From contig NZ_JAJHVV010000003.1 of assembly GCF_023145695.1 (NCBI RefSeq), forward strand, positions 248,001 to 312,000: a stretch of 64,000 nt of DNA, in the 5' to 3' direction. The notes beneath the pieces were generated by a model. It made no database searches and was not told the DNA's origin. It saw only the letters and a list, made by a program, of their open reading frames with translations. Below, in pieces: positions 54,476 through 62,510 of the stretch. Source of the stretch: Vibrio amylolyticus. Its GTDB lineage: Bacteria; Pseudomonadota; Gammaproteobacteria; Enterobacterales; Vibrionaceae. Every line of letters begins with the position of its first letter. The stretch's first letter is position 1. The position numbers were made by a program, and so were the translations under genes.

Positions 54476-54671
54476 TGTGAATTTATTTGTTCTTCTAGCA
54501 CGAATTGAACGGCGGCAAGTAAATTCAATGGCCAAGGTTATGAGATCGTATGAATTTCATTCGAATATAATCGTTATTAGTGTGATGTAAATCCCTTTCA
54601 ACAATTAAAGTGTGAATTTATTTTGGAAATAATATTTTTTATTTCAAAAAATCAATAACCTACTGTGAATT
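54476..54671 (+). repeat. Three dispersed TGTGAATT repeats
   Basis: TGTGAATTTATTT at 54476, the same again at 54611, and TGTGAATTGTTTT at 54664, all in the same orientation, with T-rich continuation. Spacing 135 and 53 bp. They may be binding sites for an activator. Confidence 0.45.
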
Positions 54672-54695
54672 GTTTTTTGGTTATTGGAAAGAGTC

Positions 54696-54709
54696 GAGAA
54701 TCGCTTTCA
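54696..54709 (+). promoter_or_regulatory. LacI-family operator candidate upstream of ADP-ribosylglycohydrolase gene
   Basis: GAGAATCGCTTTCA fits 8 of 10 defined positions of the generic LacI-family operator TGNAANCGNTTNCA and lies 112 bp before the start codon, between divergent genes. It could control both directions. Confidence 0.5.
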
Positions 54710-54726
54710 GTGCTTTGATCACAATT

Positions 54727-54746
54727 TACAGAGGTGGAACTCTGTA
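54727..54746. promoter_or_regulatory. 20-bp perfect dyad in the leader
   Basis: TACAGAG-GTGGAA-CTCTGTA, seven-base arms, 75 bp before the ADP-ribosylglycohydrolase start. It may be an operator or a leader hairpin. Confidence 0.45.
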
Positions 54747-54820
54747 TCATCCGCATCAGATGAGAAGTTATTACTGCTTCCTAAAATATAAAGTAACAAT
54801 AATTTTATAGCGTTGGAGAT

Positions 54821-56953
54821 ATGATGTATAGCGAAGGTTTATACCGTAAAATATATTCTGGAATACTAGGTAAGATTGTCGGTGTATATGTTGGAAGGCC
54901 TTTCGAAGGTTGGGATTATAGTCAAATAAGTGAAACCTTTGGCGATATTAATTGTTATGTTAACGAAGAAGTCGATCACCCTTTAATTTGTAGCGATGAT
55001 GATATCACCGGTACATTTATGTTCACACATGCTCTGGAAGATCATCTATTTCGTAAAGATTTCTCTTCAGTACATGTAGGTCAAACTTGGTTGGATATCT
55101 TAATCAAAGGAAAAACTGTTCTTTGGTGGGGGGGGTACGGCCAATCAACAGAGCATACCGCTTGGCAAAATCTTAAAAATGGCATTCCTGCTCCGAAAAG
55201 CGGCTCTATCGAAACCAACGGACAAACTGTCGCAGAGCAGATTGGCGCTCAAATATTTATAGATGGTTGGGGAATGTTAAACCCGAACATGCCGGATCGA
55301 GCAGCCAATATGGCTCGAGAAGCGGGTTTAGTGAGCCATGATGGGGTGTCTGTTGATGCTGCTATTGTGATTGCTGTCATTGAATCTCTTGCTTTTGAAG
55401 AAACCAACCTTAACACACTCATTGATTCTGCTTTAAGCCATATAAGTAAAGACAGCATTATTCAGAAAGTGATTGCTGATGTGCGTCAATGGCACTGTGA
55501 AAACCCACAAGATTGGCGCTATGCTTTCACCCAACTTCGTGAAAAATACGGATATGACAAATTTGATGGCACCTGCCATGTGGTTCCTAATCACGGGTTG
55601 ATCATCCTTTCTCTACTTTACGGAGAAGACAATTTCCATAAAGCGATGATGATCGTTAACACCGCGGGTTGGGATACTGATTGTAATGCAGCCAATGTGG
55701 GTTGTATCAACGGTATTCGTTTAGACCTAGACAGTATTAATGATGGTTATGATTGGCGTGGCCCTGTTGCCGACCGTATCTTGCTTCCTACTGCACACAT
55801 TCATGAGCATATCTCAGACGCACTTCGTGAAGCCGATAAGATGATGGAATTGATTGTTCGTTGGCATACAGGGGAGACACTGACACGTAAGCCTCGTTTT
55901 CATTTTTCACTACCAGGTGCCGTGCAAGGGTTCCAATTAGATAGTAAACATAACTATGTTCGAACCGCTTCGTTATCTAATCCTGAAAATGCACTGACTA
56001 TTGACTATGCAAACCTGATCTCTGGTGTTCCGTTAAAAGTAAAAACGGCGACTCATACGGACAAAGAGTGCAAGGTTAATGAGTCATCTTATCATGTTGT
56101 AGGTAGCCCAACCCTGTATCCGGGTCAAATTGCTATTGCCGAACTGGAGTTAGCAAAAGAGGCCAATGCTGATGTAGAAGCGAGCTTGTTCATTGAAATG
56201 TATGACACCGCGTTGAACATAACGACGCTACAAAGTGAACCTGTTCGATTGAAAATGGGCGAGCGAAATTCGATTGAGTGGACTATCCCAGCCGCTGATT
56301 TCCAAATGATCGCTAATGTTGGAATTGAAATCACAGGGACGACAGAAAGTTCACAGCATGGTCAGGTTACACTTCACCAGCTTGATTGGACCGGGACGCC
56401 AACCCAAATTATTGGTTTTGATAAAACCGAGCATCATGAAATTTGGGAAAGCAGTTTTATCAATACGATGGACACGAAAATCAAGTTCAATAATCAAGAC
56501 ATATATCGTCTTGTTAATGACGACATCACAGACCCTGGTGTATTCGCGTTTGGTAGTAAAGACTTCGAAGATTATGAACTGTGTATTCGCTTAGTACCGC
56601 AAACAAAAAATGCGTTCGGTCCTATCGTTCGCTACCTCGGTCTCACTCGTTATTACCGAATAGAACTGACAAAAGATGACACCGCTATCTTGATACATGA
56701 ATCATTCGGTGAATCCCGTATTATCGCTGTCGCTCCATTTGAGTGGCAACCGCATAAAGCTTATGAGTTTAAGGTTAAGGCTGTGGGTGATCATTTTGAA
56801 TGTTCAATCAATGGTGTCGATACCTTTAGTGTTAAAGACGCCGCTATGCCAGAAACATTCAAATGTGGTGGTGTCGGATTCTATAACTCTTTAGGCCCTG
56901 TTCACTTTACTGATATGAAGATTACTTCCGTTGACGCTCTTAATAACAAGTAA
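54821..56953 (+). CDS. ADP-ribosylglycohydrolase-fold protein with C-terminal beta-sandwich domains
   Basis: A 710-aa protein. Residues 1-340 are an ADP-ribosylglycohydrolase (DraG-like) domain: GKIVGVYVGRPFEGW near residue 16, metal-binding SDDDITGT near residue 64 and AGWDTDCNAANVG near residue 283, the two acidic sites of the dinuclear metal centre. A middle beta-rich part (about 365-520) and a C-terminal LamG/DUF1080-like jelly roll (about 525-700) follow; such domains bind carbohydrates. No signal peptide. It is first in an apparent operon with a sugar ABC importer, so a glycosidic substrate is more likely than ADP-ribosylated protein. TTGGAGA precedes the ATG. Confidence 0.85.
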   Translation: MMYSEGLYRKIYSGILGKIVGVYVGRPFEGWDYSQISETFGDINCYVNEEVDHPLICSDDDITGTFMFTHALEDHLFRKDFSSVHVGQTWLDILIKGKTVLWWGGYGQSTEHTAWQNLKNGIPAPKSGSIETNGQTVAEQIGAQIFIDGWGMLNPNMPDRAANMAREAGLVSHDGVSVDAAIVIAVIESLAFEETNLNTLIDSALSHISKDSIIQKVIADVRQWHCENPQDWRYAFTQLREKYGYDKFDGTCHVVPNHGLIILSLLYGEDNFHKAMMIVNTAGWDTDCNAANVGCINGIRLDLDSINDGYDWRGPVADRILLPTAHIHEHISDALREADKMMELIVRWHTGETLTRKPRFHFSLPGAVQGFQLDSKHNYVRTASLSNPENALTIDYANLISGVPLKVKTATHTDKECKVNESSYHVVGSPTLYPGQIAIAELELAKEANADVEASLFIEMYDTALNITTLQSEPVRLKMGERNSIEWTIPAADFQMIANVGIEITGTTESSQHGQVTLHQLDWTGTPTQIIGFDKTEHHEIWESSFINTMDTKIKFNNQDIYRLVNDDITDPGVFAFGSKDFEDYELCIRLVPQTKNAFGPIVRYLGLTRYYRIELTKDDTAILIHESFGESRIIAVAPFEWQPHKAYEFKVKAVGDHFECSINGVDTFSVKDAAMPETFKCGGVGFYNSLGPVHFTDMKITSVDALNNK

Positions 56954-57005
56954 CGAATAACTAATACGGCGTTAAAGCCGAATACTCTACACAATAAGGA
57001 TAGGC

Positions 57006-58256
57006 ATGAAAAAATTACAATTAAGCGCTGTGTCTGGCGCTATCGTTGCAGCTCTGTTTTCTACGGCTGCACTAGCACAGGAACAAGTGACACTTAATGT
57101 CGCCGCTTTTGCGAACTACGACCAAGTGGTTCGTTTGATTACGCCTGATTTTGAAAAACAGTACCCGCATATCAAAATTAACCTAAGATCGTTGTCGTTC
57201 CAGGATCACCATACGGCGCTGACAACGTCACTTTCTACCGGTGCTAACGTGCCTGACGTTGCTGCTCTAGAAGTGGGCTTCATTGGTCGTTTAGCAAATG
57301 CGGGCGGTTTAGAAGATTTAAACCAAGCTCCTTATAATGCGGCGAATTTTGCCGAGAAATTCTCACCGTTTACAGTGCCTTTAGGCAAAAATAACCGTGG
57401 TGAGCAAGCTGCCATTCCTGTTGATATAGGCCCAGGCACTATCTTTTACCGCTCTGACGTTTTGGAATCAGCCGGAGTTAGCGCTGAAGAGATGCTGAAA
57501 GACTGGGATAGCTTTATCGAAATGGGTAAAAAGCTTAAAGAGAACAACGGTAGTTACATCGTAGATAACGCATCGACAGCGATGAAGATTGTACTTCGTA
57601 GTGGACTAGAAGAAGGCCAGTCAGTTTACTTTGGCGAAGAGAATAAGATCTTAGTAGAAAGCGACCGCTTCAAAGAAGCTTTCCGTGTTGGTAAAGAGCT
57701 GTTTGACAATGATTTGTCTGCCGAAGTAAACCAATGGAGTACGGAGTGGAACGAAGGTTTGCGTCGTGGCGATATTGCGACTCAAATGTTCGGTTCTTGG
57801 TTTGTTGGTCACATTCGTGACTTCATCTCTCCTGATACCGATTACTGGCGTACTGCCCAACTTCCTGGTGGGACTTATGCGAGCTGGGGCGGTACATTCT
57901 TATCGATTCCTGCAAGAGCAGAGCACAAAGAAGAAGCGTGGACATTCATTAAATACATGTCTGATCGCGTAGAAACTCAAATTGCGGCACTTGAGTTTGG
58001 TACGTTCCCTTCTTCTATTGAAGCGCAACAAGCGCCAGAGATGAACGAAGAGATGGCTATTCTTGGTAATCAGAAAGCTCGCTTGATCTGGCGTGAATCT
58101 GCAGAGCGTATTCCTGCAATCTCAGCTCACCGTCATGATCCAATCGCAGAGCGTATTATTGACGATGCGTTTGAAAAGGTTATCAACCACGATGTCGACA
58201 TTGATAAAGCACTCTCTGATGCAGCTAAGTTGATCAAACGTCGCGCTCGTCGTTAA
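57006..58256 (+). CDS. ABC importer sugar-binding protein (family 1)
   Basis: A 416-aa periplasmic binding protein. The signal peptide MKKLQLSAVSGAIVAALFSTAALA is followed by QEQVTLNVAAFANYDQVVRL. DVAALEVGFIGRLANAGGLEDL and IPVDIGPGTIFYRSDVLESAGV are typical of the sugar-binding cluster; ASWGGTFLSIPARAEHKEEAWTFIKYM marks the hinge side. It is 52 bp after the ADP-ribosylglycohydrolase gene, with AAGGATAGG ahead of the ATG. It delivers sugar to the permeases encoded downstream. The ligand is not identifiable by eye. Confidence 0.92.
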   Translation: MKKLQLSAVSGAIVAALFSTAALAQEQVTLNVAAFANYDQVVRLITPDFEKQYPHIKINLRSLSFQDHHTALTTSLSTGANVPDVAALEVGFIGRLANAGGLEDLNQAPYNAANFAEKFSPFTVPLGKNNRGEQAAIPVDIGPGTIFYRSDVLESAGVSAEEMLKDWDSFIEMGKKLKENNGSYIVDNASTAMKIVLRSGLEEGQSVYFGEENKILVESDRFKEAFRVGKELFDNDLSAEVNQWSTEWNEGLRRGDIATQMFGSWFVGHIRDFISPDTDYWRTAQLPGGTYASWGGTFLSIPARAEHKEEAWTFIKYMSDRVETQIAALEFGTFPSSIEAQQAPEMNEEMAILGNQKARLIWRESAERIPAISAHRHDPIAERIIDDAFEKVINHDVDIDKALSDAAKLIKRRARR

Positions 58257-58275
58257 TTAAAAATAAATAAACTTT

Positions 58276-58298
58276 GCGGCTACGACTTTTGTGGCCGC
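58276..58298 (+). promoter_or_regulatory. Intercistronic hairpin after the binding-protein gene
   Basis: GCGGCTAC / GTGGCCGC stem (one wobble), loop GACTTTT, then CTTT. It lies between the binding-protein and ATPase genes and probably protects the upstream mRNA or partly terminates, giving more binding protein than permease. Confidence 0.6.
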
Positions 58299-58339
58299 CT
58301 TTATCGCTAGCAAGTTCCACTTTTCTAAAGGTACAAATA

Positions 58340-59440
58340 ATGAGTTCCGTTACTTTCGAAAACGTAAAAAAAGCGTACGGTCAAACGCAAGTAGTTAAGC
58401 AATTCGATCTTCATATTGATGATGGAGAGTTTGTGGTGTTCCTTGGCCCATCGGGTTGTGGAAAATCAACCACACTTCGCATGCTTGCTGGTTTGGAAGA
58501 GATTACTTCGGGCGATATTCGAATTGGCGATCGTTTAGTGAATGACCTTCACCCGAAAGATCGCGATACGGCGATGGTATTCCAAAGCTACGCACTTTAT
58601 CCGCACATGACGGTAGAGAAAAACATTGGCTTCCCAATGAAAATGGCGGGCGTTAAAAAGGAAGTCATTGCGCAGCACGTTAAAGAAATCGCGGAATCAC
58701 TCGAGTTAACACCATTATTGAAACGTTACCCGAAAGCACTCTCTGGTGGTCAGCGTCAGCGTGTTGCTATGGGCCGAGCAATGGTTCGAGTACCCTCTGT
58801 TTTCTTGTTCGATGAACCTCTCTCTAACCTTGATACGAAACTTCGTGGAACCATGCGTGCTGAAATTAAAGCGATGCATAAGAAAATCAAAACCACCACG
58901 TTATACGTAACTCACGATCAGGTTGAGGCGATGAGCTTGGCTGACCGTGTGGTTATCCTTAAAGACGGTTATGTTTCTCAAGTGGGTACACCTAAAGAGA
59001 TATTCGAGTCTCCTTGTTCGAAGTTCGTGGCGACATTCATTGGCGCGCCAGAGATGAATATCCTTTCTGCGCGAGCAACGTCTGCTGACGACACGGTTGT
59101 TACCGTCGGTGAACAATCAGTGACGCTAAATAAAGCGCACGATTTGCCAACACTCGATATTGAGTACGGTATCCGCCCAAGTGATTTCTATCTAAATCGT
59201 CAAACGGTTCAGTCTGACAATATTGGCACCTTAACCGCGACCGTTAATATGGTTGAACTGTTGGGTTCAAATTACCACCTTCACTGCTCAGTGGATGGAC
59301 AAAATATACTGGCGGAAGTTGAATCGCCAACGGGCTTAGAAGAGCTAGAAAATCAGCAAATCGAACTTTACTTCGATCTTAACCGTACACACCTGTTTGA
59401 CCTAGAAGGTCTTACAATTACTGGCACTGCGCAGGGGTAA
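58340..59440 (+). CDS. Sugar ABC importer ATPase (MalK/UgpC/MsmK type)
   Basis: A 366-aa ATPase with regulatory C-terminal domain. Walker A GPSGCGKST is near residue 38, the Q-loop VFQSYALYPHM, signature LSGGQRQRVAMGRA, Walker B VFLFDEPLSNLD and H-loop YVTHDQVEAM are all intact. The C-terminal TOBE region runs from about residue 240 with the IEYGIRPSDF motif. ATG 58340 has AAAGGT at 8 nt; a frame start 22 codons upstream lies in the hairpin region and is rejected. It ends 2 bp before the first permease gene. Confidence 0.95.
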   Translation: MSSVTFENVKKAYGQTQVVKQFDLHIDDGEFVVFLGPSGCGKSTTLRMLAGLEEITSGDIRIGDRLVNDLHPKDRDTAMVFQSYALYPHMTVEKNIGFPMKMAGVKKEVIAQHVKEIAESLELTPLLKRYPKALSGGQRQRVAMGRAMVRVPSVFLFDEPLSNLDTKLRGTMRAEIKAMHKKIKTTTLYVTHDQVEAMSLADRVVILKDGYVSQVGTPKEIFESPCSKFVATFIGAPEMNILSARATSADDTVVTVGEQSVTLNKAHDLPTLDIEYGIRPSDFYLNRQTVQSDNIGTLTATVNMVELLGSNYHLHCSVDGQNILAEVESPTGLEELENQQIELYFDLNRTHLFDLEGLTITGTAQG

Positions 59441-59442
59441 TT

Positions 59443-60435
59443 ATGTCTGACGCTATCATGACTAAAAGTGAGCCAGTACAAACTGTCTCTCGGATAGAGA
59501 AGCTAAAGGCCAATAGCCACAAGTGGATACCGTATGTATTCATTAGCCCGTTCTTTATCGTATTTGCAATTTTTGGTTTATTTCCAATGTTGTTCTCTCT
59601 GTTTCTATCGTTCCATTACTGGGAGCCAGCAGCAGGGTTTGGAGCAATGGAATGGGTAGGGCTAGAGAACTATATCTTTACCCTTGGTGATGATTGGTTC
59701 CATACCTCGCTTTACAACACGTTTTGGATGGCACTTGCATCGGGTATTCCGCAGCACTTAGTGGCTATTCCTCTGGCGTTCTTTATCCATACCGCATTTA
59801 CACGTGGTCGTAATACGATCATGGGCTTGTACTTCTTGCCATACATCACCTCTACCGTTGCGGTAGCGATGATCTTTACCACGTTATTCTCACGTGACTA
59901 TGGCTTGATCAACATGATGTTGACCTCAATCGGCACGATCAGCATTGGTGATTTCCAGCCGTTTGCGATTCTATTCCCAACGGAAAATATTGATTGGAAC
60001 CAGCCTGAGTACACCAAGACGATGGTTTCGTTTGTTGTTTTCTGGCGCTATGTTGGTTGGAACACCATCTTGTACTTATCAGCAATGCAGACGATTCCGA
60101 AAGATCTGTATGAAGCTGCAACGATTGATGGCGCAACCAAGCTTAAGCAGTTCTTCTATATCACTCTGCCAATGCTGAAGCCGATGATGTTCTTTGCGGT
60201 AACGCTTTCGATTATTGGTAGCCTGCAGATTTTTGAAGAACCGTTCATTATTACTGATGGTACGGGTGGTATTGACCAAGCCGCTAAATCAGCCGCGATG
60301 CACATGTACATCACAGCATTCCAAGAAGGTGACTTTGGTACCGCATCCGCAATATCTTGGTTCTTATTCTTAATCATTGCAGCCCTGACTTGGGGTAACA
60401 ACAAAATCTTTGCTGACAAAGAGAGCGAGAGCTAA
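59443..60435 (+). CDS. Sugar ABC importer permease (MalF type)
   Basis: A 330-aa inner-membrane permease with six predicted spans; the first starts at about residue 30 (WIPYVFISPFFIVFAIFGLF). The coupling-helix motif EAATIDGATKLKQFFYITLPML near residue 225 is the MalF/LacF EAA signature. It pairs with the next gene to form the channel. The gap to the ATPase gene is 2 bp, with CAGGGGTAA as ribosome site inside the previous gene. Confidence 0.94.
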   Translation: MSDAIMTKSEPVQTVSRIEKLKANSHKWIPYVFISPFFIVFAIFGLFPMLFSLFLSFHYWEPAAGFGAMEWVGLENYIFTLGDDWFHTSLYNTFWMALASGIPQHLVAIPLAFFIHTAFTRGRNTIMGLYFLPYITSTVAVAMIFTTLFSRDYGLINMMLTSIGTISIGDFQPFAILFPTENIDWNQPEYTKTMVSFVVFWRYVGWNTILYLSAMQTIPKDLYEAATIDGATKLKQFFYITLPMLKPMMFFAVTLSIIGSLQIFEEPFIITDGTGGIDQAAKSAAMHMYITAFQEGDFGTASAISWFLFLIIAALTWGNNKIFADKESES

Positions 60436-60437
60436 TC

Positions 60438-61274
60438 ATGAAAATCAAATTTACACTTAGTGAGCTTGTCGCGTACGCCTTTGTCATCATGGGTGCGTTG
60501 ATGATGTTGATACCGTTTTACTTCATCTTCATTTTTGCGACTCATGATAACCAAGCGATCCTTTCGGTACCGCCACCTATGTGGTTTGGTGACCAGCTAG
60601 GCGTTAACCTGAACGCTCTGATCGGTTACCTTCCGCACTTCTGGAAGAACCTAGGTTGGTCGTTCTACATCGCATTGATTACGACGATTTTGAACTTGTT
60701 GTTCTGTTCACTTGCGGGTTATGCGTTTGCAATGTTCGAGTTTAAACATAAGAACCGTCTGTTCGTATTTGTGATGGCGACTATGATGCTGCCAGCGTTC
60801 TTAAGTATGATTCCTACCGCATTGATTATGTCTTGGTTAGGTTGGATGAATACACCAAAAGCGCTTTATATTCCAATGGCAGTCGGTGCGATGGGGATCT
60901 TCCTTATGCGTCAATACATCAGCTCTGCTATTCCTAGAGAGTTGATTGAAGCGGCTCGTATGGATGGCTGTGGTGAATTCTCGATTTTCTTCAGAATCAT
61001 TCTTCCTCTCATTACACCTGCATTAGGTACATTAGGTTTGGTGACGTTTATCGGCCAGTGGAACAACTTTATGGGTCCACTTGTTGTGATGAATGACATG
61101 GAGATGTTCACGCTTCCATTGGCGCTGCGTTCATTGCAAGGCAGTACAGCGCTTATTCCATATGGCGCGATGTTTACTGGTATCGCAGTTGCGGTATTGC
61201 CACTAATGATCTTGTTCGCTATCAGCTCACGTCAGTTGATTGCGGGTCTAACGTCTGGTGCGGTGAAAGGGTAG
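60438..61274 (+). CDS. Sugar ABC importer permease (MalG type)
   Basis: A 278-aa inner-membrane permease with six spans. The EAA motif EAARMDGCGEFSIFFRIILPL is near residue 173, and the C-terminus with a hydrophobic end and QLIAGLTSGAVKG is typical of MalG-like subunits. It is 2 bp after the previous permease gene, with GAGAGCGAGAG upstream of its ATG. It is the last gene of the sugar cluster; a terminator lies 139 bp further on. Confidence 0.94.
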   Translation: MKIKFTLSELVAYAFVIMGALMMLIPFYFIFIFATHDNQAILSVPPPMWFGDQLGVNLNALIGYLPHFWKNLGWSFYIALITTILNLLFCSLAGYAFAMFEFKHKNRLFVFVMATMMLPAFLSMIPTALIMSWLGWMNTPKALYIPMAVGAMGIFLMRQYISSAIPRELIEAARMDGCGEFSIFFRIILPLITPALGTLGLVTFIGQWNNFMGPLVVMNDMEMFTLPLALRSLQGSTALIPYGAMFTGIAVAVLPLMILFAISSRQLIAGLTSGAVKG

Positions 61275-61412
61275 ACGTTTAAACGAATGTTTGAGTCATG
61301 TAGGTGGCTCAAACCGACACAATGTTTAACGCGAGTGATATAACAATTTCAAGTCGTCTACCTATAAGTAAGCGTCGTTTATCATTAACCTAATATGACA
61401 TTCTGAAAATTT

Positions 61413-61461
61413 AAAAGGGAAGCACAAACACGGTTCTTACGGTTTGGCTTCCCTTTTTTTT
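61413..61461 (+). terminator. Terminator after the sugar ABC operon
   Basis: AAAGGGAAGC / GCTTCCCTTT perfect stem with a 23-nt loop, followed by a run of T. The A-run on the other side allows minus-strand use. Confidence 0.8.
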
Positions 61462-61483
61462 ACCACGGTTATTAAGGGTTTCA

Positions 61484-61918
61484 ATGAAAACAAAGCGCGT
61501 AATTGCATTGTTGCTAGGTTCGATCGTCTTCTTAATTATAGGAAGTAAGTACGGTCTTTTTGGCTCCAGAGATGTAGGCTCCTTTCCTAAATTACCTGAG
61601 GAAGCTGGATTTACTGTATCGAAACAATTTGACGGAGAGTGGCTGGGTAGGCGTATCAATGTGACTGGCAATAATATGTGTGAGCGCACTACGATCACCG
61701 GCACGATTACCAACGGCAAAGCACTGCTTCGCCTTACCTACAATGGCACACCACTACAAGGTTGGGTATCCGAAGAGGGAGAGCTTCTCCTTTACGCTTC
61801 AAATCGACAGTGGGATTACCGTTTTTCTGCAATGGCGAGTAAAAACAAAATTGAAGGAAAATGGCATCTGGCGAATGGTCCGTGTCGTGGTACTTGGTAT
61901 ATCGAACGGCAAAGTTAG
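61484..61918 (+). CDS. Hypothetical protein with N-terminal membrane anchor
   Basis: A 144-aa protein with one N-terminal hydrophobic segment (residues 5-24, VIALLLGSIVFLIIGSKYG) and no clear cleavage site, so it may be anchored to the inner membrane with its domain outside. The soluble part has a beta-rich look, with Cys residues in NMCERTT and GPCRGTW that could pair. I do not recognise a family. ATG 61484 has AAGGG at 8 nt. It stands between the terminator and the peroxidase operator. Confidence 0.65.
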   Translation: MKTKRVIALLLGSIVFLIIGSKYGLFGSRDVGSFPKLPEEAGFTVSKQFDGEWLGRRINVTGNNMCERTTITGTITNGKALLRLTYNGTPLQGWVSEEGELLLYASNRQWDYRFSAMASKNKIEGKWHLANGPCRGTWYIERQS

Positions 61919-61961
61919 TACAATAATAATTACTTCAATTTTCGTACTATCGTTGTGCGAT

Positions 61962-61979
61962 TATATCGTGCACGATATA
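61962..61979. promoter_or_regulatory. 18-bp perfect palindrome, candidate OhrR operator
   Basis: TATATCGTGCACGATATA is its own reverse complement and lies 41 bp before the glutathione peroxidase start. An imperfect second dyad ATCG-TTGTG-CGAT is just upstream (near 61949). MarR/OhrR proteins bind such sites, and an OhrR-type gene follows in the same operon. Confidence 0.65.
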
Positions 61980-62020
61980 TTTGGTTTATCCACTATCGTC
62001 AGAGATTAGAAGAGCCAGAT

Positions 62021-62500
62021 ATGAGTGATTTTTACAAGTTAACGATCAATACCCTGCAAGGGAAAGAACTAAAGCTAAGCGAACTAGAAGGCAAGGTTGT
62101 CCTTGTTGTGAATACAGCGAGTGAATGTGGTTTAACGCCTCAGTATGAAGGGCTACAAAAGCTTCATGAACAATACGCTGATCAGGGATTGGTGATTCTA
62201 GGTTGCCCGTGCAACCAGTTTGGTGAACAAGAGCCGGGTTCGGTCAGTGAGATTCAAGGTGGCTGTCTTATAAACTATGGCGTTGACTTCACTATCAGCG
62301 AGAAAATTGAAGTGAATGGTGACAATGCCCATCCGTTATTTGTGTACTTGAAGCAGCAGTTGTCGGGGGTTTTAGGCAGCCGTATTAAGTGGAACTTTAC
62401 TAAATTCTTAATTGGTAAAGATGGGCAGCCAATAAAGCGCTTTGCACCAACAACCAAACCTGATGCTATTGAGTCTTACATTCAAAAAGCCCTCGCTTAA
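62021..62500 (+). CDS. Glutathione peroxidase (thioredoxin/glutathione-dependent)
   Basis: A 159-aa peroxidase that reduces organic peroxides. The catalytic Cys (not selenocysteine) is in NTASECGLTPQY near residue 36; Gln in GCPCNQFGEQEPG and Trp-Asn in IKWNFTKFL complete the tetrad. ATG 62021 has AGAAGAG upstream; an earlier frame start at 61955 overlaps the operator and is rejected. It is followed after 10 bp by an OhrR-type regulator gene, and a palindrome lies upstream, so the pair is probably a peroxide-inducible operon. Confidence 0.93.
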   Translation: MSDFYKLTINTLQGKELKLSELEGKVVLVVNTASECGLTPQYEGLQKLHEQYADQGLVILGCPCNQFGEQEPGSVSEIQGGCLINYGVDFTISEKIEVNGDNAHPLFVYLKQQLSGVLGSRIKWNFTKFLIGKDGQPIKRFAPTTKPDAIESYIQKALA

Positions 62501-62510
62501 TTGGAATACA

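Larger units (their letters stand above)
54270..54820. other. Divergent control region of the sugar cluster
   Basis: 551 bp between the divergent GH3 and ADP-ribosylglycohydrolase genes. It holds the LacI-type site at 54696-54709, a weaker site TATAATCGTTATTA at 54566-54579, a 20-bp dyad at 54727-54746, and three copies of TGTGAATT (54476, 54611, 54664). A TGTGATGTAAATCCC stretch near 54581 is only a poor CRP match. No gene is seen. Confidence 0.55.

Noticed and set aside
54581..54595. CRP site in the sugar-cluster control region
   Set aside because: TGTGATGTAAATCCC has a good left half but a poor right half; not enough to call.
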